Shown here in pieces: positions 36,644 to 43,696 of a stretch of DNA of 64,000 nucleotides (position 1 is the first letter of the stretch; each line of letters opens with the position of its first letter). This DNA comes from Saonia flava (GTDB lineage Bacteria; Bacteroidota; Bacteroidia; Flavobacteriales; Flavobacteriaceae). The DNA is taken from NCBI RefSeq assembly GCF_011927795.1, contig NZ_JAATJJ010000002.1:868001-932000 (forward strand), in the 5' to 3' direction. The notes beneath the pieces were generated by a model, which ran no database searches, had not been told where the DNA came from, and was given only the letters and a program-made list of their open reading frames with translations. The position numbers were made by a program, and so were the translations under genes.

Positions 36644-37827
36644 TGACGAATGATTACCAGGAGTTAAAATCTGAACTTGGCTCTGAATTAATTAATATTT
36701 TAAAGTATTGGTCCGAAAACACCTTGGATTATGAGCATGGTGGTTTTTTAGGAAAAAGAAACCATTATAATGAAGTGGTCCATAAAGCTTCAAAAGGAAT
36801 TATTTTAAATGCCAGAATTCTTTGGTCTTATTCCGCCGCTTCAAATCACTTAAAATCCAATGCTTATAAGTTAGAATGTGATAGGGCATACCATTATTTA
36901 GAGAGTTATTTTAGGGACAAAATCTATGGAGGCGTTTATTGGGAACTAAGTTTTTCCGGCAAGCCCATTAGCGTAAGAAAACAAGTATATGCACATTCTT
37001 TTGCCATATACGCCCTAGTAGAATATTATTTGTTCAGTAAAAACAAAGATGCCAAAACATGGGCAATAGAGCTTTTTGAACTTTTGGAAAAACATGCAAA
37101 AGACAAAGTAAAATTAGGGTATTTAGAAGCCTTTAGTGAAAATTGGGATGTTATTGCGGACATGAGATTAAGTGAGAAAGATATGAATGCGGCCAAAACT
37201 ATGAATACACATTTACATGTTCTTGAGGCATATACTTCACTACTTAAAATATACAAAAACAATGAGTTAAAGAAATCCCTTAGGGATTTAGTAGAAATTT
37301 TTCTAAAAAAATTCCTTACTCCAAATAACCATTACCATCTTTTTTTTGATGAAGATTGGAATCTAATGAGCAATTCTATTTCATATGGCCATGATATTGA
37401 AACGGCTTGGTTGGTCATAGAGGCCGCCAAAGCAATAGAGGATGTGGAATTATTAAAAAACGCACAAAATATCGCTATAAAAGTTGCAAATACCTTTTTG
37501 GAAGAAGCAATAGATAATGATGGATCGGTTATTAATGAAAAAAACCTCACTACCAATGAAATTGATTATGACAGACATTGGTGGCCACAGGTAGAAGCTC
37601 TGATCGGCCTTAAATATGCATATAAAATAGAACCACAAAAAGAATACATAAAAAGTTCCCTTGCCATTTGGGATTACACCAAGAAAAACTTAATAGATAA
37701 AAAAAATGGTGAATGGCATTTTAGAGTTAATAGAAACGGAAATGCATACACAGAAGAGGACAAAGTTAGTATGTGGAAAGCACCTTACCATGCGGTTAGG
37801 GCATGCATTTTATTAAATGAAAATTGA
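36643..37827 (+). CDS. AGE family epimerase, probable cellobiose/mannobiose 2-epimerase
   Basis: A 394-residue (alpha/alpha)6-barrel enzyme of the N-acylglucosamine 2-epimerase family. Catalytic histidines of cellobiose 2-epimerases can be placed at His250 (SYGHDIETAW) and His383 (YHAVRAC). The W-W pair in DRHWWPQVEA and the VYAHSFAIYALVEYY helix also fit. It should turn beta-1,4-mannobiose into mannosyl-glucose, the substrate of the preceding phosphorylase. Its ATG shares one base with the GH130 stop, and its own stop overlaps the next start region. Confidence 0.9.
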   Translation: MTNDYQELKSELGSELINILKYWSENTLDYEHGGFLGKRNHYNEVVHKASKGIILNARILWSYSAASNHLKSNAYKLECDRAYHYLESYFRDKIYGGVYWELSFSGKPISVRKQVYAHSFAIYALVEYYLFSKNKDAKTWAIELFELLEKHAKDKVKLGYLEAFSENWDVIADMRLSEKDMNAAKTMNTHLHVLEAYTSLLKIYKNNELKKSLRDLVEIFLKKFLTPNNHYHLFFDEDWNLMSNSISYGHDIETAWLVIEAAKAIEDVELLKNAQNIAIKVANTFLEEAIDNDGSVINEKNLTTNEIDYDRHWWPQVEALIGLKYAYKIEPQKEYIKSSLAIWDYTKKNLIDKKNGEWHFRVNRNGNAYTEEDKVSMWKAPYHAVRACILLNEN

Positions 37828-37828
37828 T

Positions 37829-39394
37829 ATGAAAAAGACATTTGTAGGTTATAAAATTTTGTTTTTTATGTTTTTGATTGTAGGATGTTCCAAAGACGAT
37901 ACTTCTACTCCACCAACGCCAGAACCCGAATCCTTTGCTGTTAGTATTTCAGCTACCTCCCGTTCAGCGGCAGAACCGGGAACAAATGGTCAATTCACAA
38001 TAGCATTAAACAAAGCTATAAGCAGTGATGTGACCATAGACTACATAATAACTGGAACTGCAACAAATGGCACGGATTATGAAACTGTAGCAACATCTGT
38101 TAATATTCCGGCAAATACGGCCAGTGTAACAATACCCGTAGTTGTACTATCAGATTTCGAGGTTGAAGAGACAGAAACAGTAATAATAACCTTAACTGCC
38201 AGTAGTAGCAGCAATGTCAAAATAAGCACATCCAATACGGCAACGGTGACTATTGAAGATGAACCAGAGTCCATGTCATTCCTTCCATCCGAAGCAGCCT
38301 CTTATATGACAAACCCAAATTCAACTGAAGAAACAGTCGCTTTATTTTATAACTTAAAAATATTATCAGAAACAAGTATTGTAGTGGGGCAACAAGATGC
38401 TTTTAGCGTTTTTTATAATGATCAAATTGGGGATTCCGACATAAAAAAGACAACAGGCAGTGACCCAGGTCTTTTGGGTTCTGACTTTATTTTTATAACT
38501 GACAATCAAAATGATGGAACCTCCACTAACTGGTTTTATCAACAAGAACAAATGGTCATTGAAGATGTAATTGAAGCTTATGACAAAGGAATGATCAACA
38601 CTTTTGCATGGCATTTTAGGGAGCCATATGATGGTGAGCACTTTTATGCGGAGGATATGACCCAGTTCCAAAGGGAAAATGCCTTCAAGAGTATTTTGCC
38701 GGGAGGTGCCAATCATGATTATTATTTGGAAAAATTAGATAAAGTTGTGGAAGTGGCGGGTAACCTTATTGGAACAGATGGCAAATTAATTCCCTTCATT
38801 TTTAGGCCTTTCCATGAGTTTGATGGCAGCTGGTTCTGGTGGGGGGCTGCATATTGTACTCCCGAAGAATTTAAGACCCTATGGCAGTTCACTGTTGAAT
38901 ATCTAAGGGACACTAAAGGTGTAAACAATATTCTTTTTGCATTTTCCCCAGATAACAGTTATTCAACCGAGGCTGGTTATTTAAGTCGGTACCCAGGAGA
39001 CAATTATGTTGACATCTTGGGAATGGACAATTATGGGGATTTCAACAATCAAGGGCAAACTGGAGTAAACAATGCCAACAACAAATTGGAGATTATTTCC
39101 AATCTTGCAAAAGAGCGTCGAAAAATTGCCGCACTTACAGAAACAGGCTATTTTGTTACCCCAGGACAAAACAATGCCATTCCAGACTTCTATGCTGAAA
39201 ACATGTATAATGCAATAACCAATAATGATGTAGAACTTGGTTTTCTTATGTTTTGGAACAATTATGGCGATACTTACTGTACACCTCCTCCAAGTGAATC
39301 AACAGCAGCACAAGATTTTAATACATTTGTAGAGAAGCCAGGGATTCTATTACAAGATGAGATTCCAAATATGTACATATTGCCGAGCGACTAA
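37829..39394 (+). CDS. Calx-beta domain-GH26 beta-mannanase, lipoprotein
   Basis: A 521-residue protein; start at 37829 (MKKTFVGYK...), just after the epimerase stop, with a further in-frame ATG at 37817. The lipobox FLIVGC gives a lipidated Cys near residue 20. A Calx-beta domain (about 35-145; GTDYETVATSVNIPAN, VVEETE-like ...EVEETETVIITL) precedes the GH26 domain, with acid/base Glu330 in FRPFHEFDGSWFWWG and nucleophile Glu438 in LTETGYF. It is distinct from the first GH26 in sequence and architecture and is probably the surface endo-mannanase. It is the last gene of the operon. Confidence 0.9.
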   Translation: MKKTFVGYKILFFMFLIVGCSKDDTSTPPTPEPESFAVSISATSRSAAEPGTNGQFTIALNKAISSDVTIDYIITGTATNGTDYETVATSVNIPANTASVTIPVVVLSDFEVEETETVIITLTASSSSNVKISTSNTATVTIEDEPESMSFLPSEAASYMTNPNSTEETVALFYNLKILSETSIVVGQQDAFSVFYNDQIGDSDIKKTTGSDPGLLGSDFIFITDNQNDGTSTNWFYQQEQMVIEDVIEAYDKGMINTFAWHFREPYDGEHFYAEDMTQFQRENAFKSILPGGANHDYYLEKLDKVVEVAGNLIGTDGKLIPFIFRPFHEFDGSWFWWGAAYCTPEEFKTLWQFTVEYLRDTKGVNNILFAFSPDNSYSTEAGYLSRYPGDNYVDILGMDNYGDFNNQGQTGVNNANNKLEIISNLAKERRKIAALTETGYFVTPGQNNAIPDFYAENMYNAITNNDVELGFLMFWNNYGDTYCTPPPSESTAAQDFNTFVEKPGILLQDEIPNMYILPSD

Positions 39395-39403
39395 AAAAAT
39401 CAC

Positions 39404-39433
39404 AATCCGCAGAACCAATATATTTTGCGGATT
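39404..39433. terminator. Bidirectional terminator between mannan and nitrate regions
   Basis: An inverted repeat AATCCGCA/TGCGGATT with A-rich sequence on the left and T-rich on the right. It sits in the 41-bp gap between two convergent operons and can end both. Confidence 0.85.
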
Positions 39434-39435
39434 TT

Positions 39436-39861
39436 TTACTCGCCAATATCTGATTTTCCCCCTGTCTTCTTTAGAAGTCTTATGTTCTGTATTTCAATGC
39501 CTTTGTCAATAGGTTTTAACATATCGTACATATTTAAAGCGACCACACTGGCACCGTGCATAGCCTCTACCTCTACTCCAGTTTTATAGTTCGTCTTGAC
39601 TGTTACAAGAACAGTTATCTGCAATCCAGTAATTTTATAGGATATGTCTGTATATTCAATGGGTAATGGGTGGCAATCCGGTAGAAGTTCCGGTGTTTTT
39701 TTTACACCCAGCAAACCCGCAGCCTTACTCATAGAAAATACATTTCCTTTTGGAACCTCATCATTTTTAATGGCCTCCACAGTATTTTGAGAGCTTACCA
39801 ATACCACTGCCTGCGCAATTGCTGTTCTTAATGTGGATTTTTTATGTGTAATATCAACCAT
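39436..39861 (-). CDS. moaC: Cyclic pyranopterin monophosphate synthase MoaC
   Basis: Second step of molybdopterin synthesis. At 141 residues it is slightly shorter than E. coli MoaC (161), with LLPDCHPLPI (the LIPLCHPL active-site motif) and KTGVEVEAMHGASVVALNMYDM (read in parts, the conserved GVEMEAL region). It is the last gene of the nitrite reductase operon, 6 bp after the upstream gene. Molybdopterin is required by the nitrate reductase at 56179. No other moa or moe gene is in the window, so this copy is separated from the rest of the pathway. Confidence 0.93.
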   Translation of the reverse strand: MVDITHKKSTLRTAIAQAVVLVSSQNTVEAIKNDEVPKGNVFSMSKAAGLLGVKKTPELLPDCHPLPIEYTDISYKITGLQITVLVTVKTNYKTGVEVEAMHGASVVALNMYDMLKPIDKGIEIQNIRLLKKTGGKSDIGE

Positions 39862-39867
39862 ATCTTA

Positions 39868-40233
39868 TTATTTAACTCTAGGATTGGGATAATTATCTGA
39901 TTGATCTTCTTCTACCTCATCCAAGCAAACAAAATCCTTTTCCAAAAGTAGTTTAATATCTTTCCCTTTTCCAAGACTAACTGTATTCTCATACCCGACA
40001 AGATCACTTGTTGCCCATGTATTCCGTTCTTTAGAAGGCACCAATAAGATAATAGCATCATTAATAAACTCCACATCCAATCCGTTTAATCCATCTTTAG
40101 CCTTTATTGCATAAATGAGCTTTTTTTCTCTAAACTGTGTTGTTTCTTCAAAATAACCATTCTCACAAAAGGCTTCAACCTCTGTTTTAGTAAGTCTAAA
40201 CCTTACATAATTACCTTTTATTCTAATCTTCAT
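39868..40233 (-). CDS. Conserved hypothetical protein in the nitrite reductase operon
   Basis: A 121-residue soluble protein. It begins MKIRIKGNYVRFRLTKTEVEAF and ends in an acidic Asp/Glu-rich tail (DEVEEDQSDNYP). It may belong to the DUF7009 group, but I am not certain. The predicted fold is mostly beta. It lies between the siroheme synthase gene (no gap) and moaC (6 bp), so cotranscription is near certain. Position suggests a role in cofactor supply or assembly for nitrate or nitrite reductase. No catalytic motif is seen. Confidence 0.7.
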   Translation of the reverse strand: MKIRIKGNYVRFRLTKTEVEAFCENGYFEETTQFREKKLIYAIKAKDGLNGLDVEFINDAIILLVPSKERNTWATSDLVGYENTVSLGKGKDIKLLLEKDFVCLDEVEEDQSDNYPNPRVK

Positions 40234-40818
40234 TTAATCTTCTCTTTTATTGATCAACCCTTGTGTAACTTTGTTTAGGGTTTCCACTTTTTCTTCAAAA
40301 TCTCCTTTAATTGTCTTACGGTATTCGTTTAGGTTTTTAACCAAGTCATCTATGTTCTCAGGAAGTACCTCTTCAAAAAATTGACGCAAACGTTTCGCGG
40401 TTGTAGGTGATTTTCCATTTGTAGAAATGGCCACTTTTACATTCCCTTTAGTTACAATACCTCCCATATAAAAATCACAAAAAGGTGGGTTGTCAGCAAC
40501 ATTAACCAAAATATTCCTTTCCCTACAATCATGATAGACCTGTTCATTAATAGGAACATCATCAGTGCAAGCAATAACCATATGTTTTCCTTCTAAATAT
40601 TTTTTATCATATGCATCTCGAACTATTTTCACATTTCCTGTTTTGGCCAACATTAAAGTCTCCTCCAAAAAATCTTTCGCCACCATTTGCACTGTAGCAT
40701 CCGGACTGGATTTAAGTAAAAATGTCATTTTCTCCAGCCCAACATTTCCCCCACCTACAATTAAAATATTCAATTGGGAGGTTTTTAAAAAAATAGGATA
40801 TAAATTATTCCGTTCCAT
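40234..40818 (-). CDS. Precorrin-2 dehydrogenase/sirohydrochlorin ferrochelatase (siroheme synthase, Met8-like)
   Basis: A 194-residue bifunctional enzyme that oxidises precorrin-2 and inserts iron to make siroheme, the cofactor of the NirB protein encoded upstream. The start at 40818 (MERNNLYPIFL) is preferred; 40833 is an in-frame alternative. The Rossmann motif ILIVGGGNVGLEK, the ACTDD segment and NVADNPPFCDFY are typical of the CysG N-terminal/Met8 family. There is no uroporphyrinogen methyltransferase domain. It overlaps the end of the histidine kinase gene by about 14 bp. Confidence 0.92.
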   Translation of the reverse strand: MERNNLYPIFLKTSQLNILIVGGGNVGLEKMTFLLKSSPDATVQMVAKDFLEETLMLAKTGNVKIVRDAYDKKYLEGKHMVIACTDDVPINEQVYHDCRERNILVNVADNPPFCDFYMGGIVTKGNVKVAISTNGKSPTTAKRLRQFFEEVLPENIDDLVKNLNEYRKTIKGDFEEKVETLNKVTQGLINKRED

Positions 40819-42640
40819 GTAGCACTTTTGCATTTTTAGTTTGATAATTTATGGTAACCCTTGTTCCCTTTCCAGGTTCAGAGTTAATAAACAACCTACC
40901 ATTAATATAACCCATACGTTCTTTCATAAAAAAGAGTCCCATTCCACCTTCACTTGTATTTGTAGGTAATTGGTTCAAAATTGAATCATCAAAACCTTTT
41001 CCATCATCATCCACTACTATGCTCAAAATATTATCCGAATAGTTTATTGTGAGCAAAATATAATTGGAATCAGCATATTTTATTGCATTGTTAATGGCCT
41101 CTTGTGATACTCTATATATATTGGTTTCTGCCAAAGAATCAAATCTAATATTTTCTTTCGCCTTGTTCTCAAACAAAATATTCTTACCTGTTAACTTTGC
41201 CAGTTCCGATGTCATTTTCTGTAGTGCCGGAAAAATACCATGATCACTAAGCTCTGGTGGAGTTAAATTAAAAGTGGCCGTACGCACTCCTTTTATTAAG
41301 TCTGATGTAAGTTGTTTTATATAAGCAATTTTTTCAACGGTTTTATCCTTTTGATCTAAATTAATGGACTCAATATTAAACTTGAGCGCTGTAAGCATTT
41401 GCCCTATTCCATCATGGATATCTTTTGCAATTCGTTTTCTCTCTTCTTCTTGCCCTTCTACTATCTGGCCTGCCTGTTCTTGTTTCTGGCGCAAACTTTC
41501 CTCATATTTTTCTTTACTTAACTGCTCTATTTTAAGTTGTGTTATTTTTCTTTGGGTAATATCCGAACATAAGATCAAAATGCTTTGTTGCATACTGCTC
41601 ATATGCATTGGCACTATGGACATATCTAACCATAGATTCTCTCCTGTCTTTGTTTTAACATTGATTTCCTCATTGCGAATATGTTTCCTGCGCGCCCTTA
41701 AAACCTCTCTTAAATATTGCCGTTCACCTTCTTCTACTGTTAAGGCTTCTGCCAAGGGCAAACTTAAGTCAGAATTGGTAAGCCCTAAAAGCTCCTTAAA
41801 TTTTTTACTTATAAAAACAATACTCCCATCATTTTTGGCACTGGCAAAAAGTGCTGCATTGTCTATCACAAAATTAAGTTCTTTAAGTTCTTCTAGTGAC
41901 TTCTCCTTCTCGGCATAAAGTCTTTTAATTTCATTTGCATTCTGATCTGACCTCTGTCGGCTTTTGAGTAAGTCCTTTATGGTATTTCTTATGTGTATGG
42001 ACAAGGGCCTAAAAATGAAAAACATTTCTAGCAAAAGTATTCCCAAAGAAATGGCCAAAAGCAAATATTCCTTAAACTTCAATTTTTGTAATTGCTCCTT
42101 GCTACGCTCATCATATTCATTAACAATGTTATCCATCAACTCTAGAAAAGTGCGCTCATTTTGTAATAGAACAGTAATATTCTCTTCATAAGTTTCAGAC
42201 AAACCATCTTTTACAATGCTTTCTACAGCAGCAACCATGGCATTGTGGTGTGGGGTAATTTGCTTGAACAATTCAACAATTTCCTTATCATCTTCGATTG
42301 GTAAACCCTGTGGCATATTTCCATACTGCAAGCCGTCGTGCGATTCTTTCCATATTCGCAACGTATTATCAATCTCTGATACTATGATTTTTTTTTCCCC
42401 TTCAGAATTTGCTGTTTTGAGCAATAGAGCCTCCTTGACCAATTTTTGGCTATATGCACGCTGTCTTCCCGCAACATTAATTACCCTAGAATCGTCCAAT
42501 TGCGAATTTAAATGTAGTTGGATAAGTATTTGGGCAACAATAATGGCAATGGCAATGGCTGCCAAGGCAAAGAGATACCATTTTCGCATCCTTTGAAAAG
42601 CAGAGGTGTCCAGAGGTTGTTGCCTTTTACTATTTGTCAT
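40805..42640 (-). CDS. NarX-like sensor histidine kinase (PilJ/NIT-type sensor, PAS, HisKA_3)
   Basis: A 611-residue membrane kinase. TM1 (about 21-41) and TM2 (about 192-212) bracket a periplasmic domain that opens with SRVINVAGRQRAYSQKLVKEA, a close match to the nitrate-binding P-box of NarX and to PilJ-type domains. After TM2 come a coiled coil, a PAS domain (about 255-365) and a HisKA_3 domain with phosphorylated His409 (RIAKDIHDGIGQ). An HATPase with NAIKYA, DDDGKGFD and GGMGLFFMKERM follows. It is in the nirB operon. Its probable partner is the NarL-type regulator encoded at 55350, 13 kb away, since no regulator gene is adjacent. Confidence 0.9.
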   Translation of the reverse strand: MTNSKRQQPLDTSAFQRMRKWYLFALAAIAIAIIVAQILIQLHLNSQLDDSRVINVAGRQRAYSQKLVKEALLLKTANSEGEKKIIVSEIDNTLRIWKESHDGLQYGNMPQGLPIEDDKEIVELFKQITPHHNAMVAAVESIVKDGLSETYEENITVLLQNERTFLELMDNIVNEYDERSKEQLQKLKFKEYLLLAISLGILLLEMFFIFRPLSIHIRNTIKDLLKSRQRSDQNANEIKRLYAEKEKSLEELKELNFVIDNAALFASAKNDGSIVFISKKFKELLGLTNSDLSLPLAEALTVEEGERQYLREVLRARRKHIRNEEINVKTKTGENLWLDMSIVPMHMSSMQQSILILCSDITQRKITQLKIEQLSKEKYEESLRQKQEQAGQIVEGQEEERKRIAKDIHDGIGQMLTALKFNIESINLDQKDKTVEKIAYIKQLTSDLIKGVRTATFNLTPPELSDHGIFPALQKMTSELAKLTGKNILFENKAKENIRFDSLAETNIYRVSQEAINNAIKYADSNYILLTINYSDNILSIVVDDDGKGFDDSILNQLPTNTSEGGMGLFFMKERMGYINGRLFINSEPGKGTRVTINYQTKNAKVLHGTE

Positions 42641-42670
42641 AATATGCCATTACAAGGTAAAGATAAGTCA

Positions 42671-43261
42671 TCAACCCACAACCGCCTTGGAAATAAGGTC
42701 TAGGGAATCTTTGGACAAGGGTAATTTTAAAGCAGCTTCTTGGCCATTATTAGACATTTTTCTCCATGTTTTCTGCACAATATCTATCATTTTTTCCTCC
42801 GAATACTTCTTAGCAAAATCTTCAAAATAAAACTCTAAGAAAACTAGGCAGATGATATCTTCCAAAGTTTGGGTTTCATGGTTCTTTTTTAGTTGCTTCT
42901 TTTCCAATAAAAAAGCTACTTTATTAATAATTTCATCATCGTAGCCAACCTTTTCTAAAATTTCTGATGCCTTTTTTGCATGGAATTTTTTTAAATCCTG
43001 ACGCCATTTTAAGTATCCAACTCTATCCATTGGATACGAATCCCTAGGAATTTCCCATCTACAAATATGTTGGCAACGGGCAGTTAGTTGAAGTGCTTCT
43101 GACGCATTTGGAACAAAATCCTGTAACTTTTGCGTCATTCTTATGGCATACAGTAACTCTTTTGGATATTCCTTTCCTAAATATGTTTCTTTATTGGGGT
43201 CTTTGCTATTTGCCTCATCAAAATATTTAAATGCAGCAACTAATTTTTCGGAAGCTTCCAT
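42671..43261 (-). CDS. DUF4202 domain-containing protein
   Basis: A 196-residue soluble, mostly helical protein with the DUF4202 landmarks: FKYFDEANSKDPN, ARCQHICRWEIPRDSYPMDR, GYLKWRQDLKKFHAKKA and IICLVFLEFYFEDFAKK. Conserved His, Cys, Arg and Asp/Glu residues recall an HD-like helical metal site, but a true HD motif is not obvious. The function is unknown. It lies between nirD and the sensor kinase gene in the same operon, which ties it to nitrite reduction or siroheme/NirB maturation. Confidence 0.88.
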   Translation of the reverse strand: MEASEKLVAAFKYFDEANSKDPNKETYLGKEYPKELLYAIRMTQKLQDFVPNASEALQLTARCQHICRWEIPRDSYPMDRVGYLKWRQDLKKFHAKKASEILEKVGYDDEIINKVAFLLEKKQLKKNHETQTLEDIICLVFLEFYFEDFAKKYSEEKMIDIVQKTWRKMSNNGQEAALKLPLSKDSLDLISKAVVG

Positions 43262-43285
43262 AGCTATATGTAGTTTTTACCAAAG

Positions 43286-43696
43286 CTATTCAGAAAACCC
43301 AATATAAACAAAGTCGTTCTCAATTTTTACCGGATAGGTAGCAATGGCATCCAAATCCCCGTTTAGGTTTTCCCCAGTTTCTAGAGAAAATGTTTTCTTG
43401 TGCATGGGACATGCAATTTTAGGTATTCCATTTTCATCCCCCAACATTCCTCTTGACAAAACCATTTCCATTTTATGTGGACATAGATTTTGACAGGCAA
43501 ACCATTGTCCTTTTCTTTTAAAATTGAAAACAGCTATTTGCTTGTCCCTATACTTTACACAGGCGCCACCATTTTCATGAAAATCACCAACTGAGGCTGC
43601 CTTGAACCATACTTTTACTTCATTTGGTGATACCTTTATATATTTTGATAAGATTGACTCCATAGACTTTTTCTTAGTAATTTCTAATTTCCCCAA
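43286..43696 (-). CDS. nirD: Nitrite reductase (NADH) small subunit NirD
   Basis: A 136-residue Rieske-type protein. The cluster ligands are intact: C-P-H in CQNLCPHKMEM and C-P-M-H in IACPMHKKTF. Many NirD proteins lack the cysteines and histidines, so this one probably binds a [2Fe-2S] cluster. The start overlaps the nirB end by 13 bp; Met12 (at 43663) is a possible alternative. It forms assimilatory nitrite reductase with NirB. Confidence 0.93.
   Translation of the reverse strand: MGKLEITKKKSMESILSKYIKVSPNEVKVWFKAASVGDFHENGGACVKYRDKQIAVFNFKRKGQWFACQNLCPHKMEMVLSRGMLGDENGIPKIACPMHKKTFSLETGENLNGDLDAIATYPVKIENDFVYIGFSE

Noticed and set aside
40234-40833. Full CysG (with methyltransferase domain)
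   Set aside because: The protein ends after the dehydrogenase/ferrochelatase part; there is no SUMT domain.
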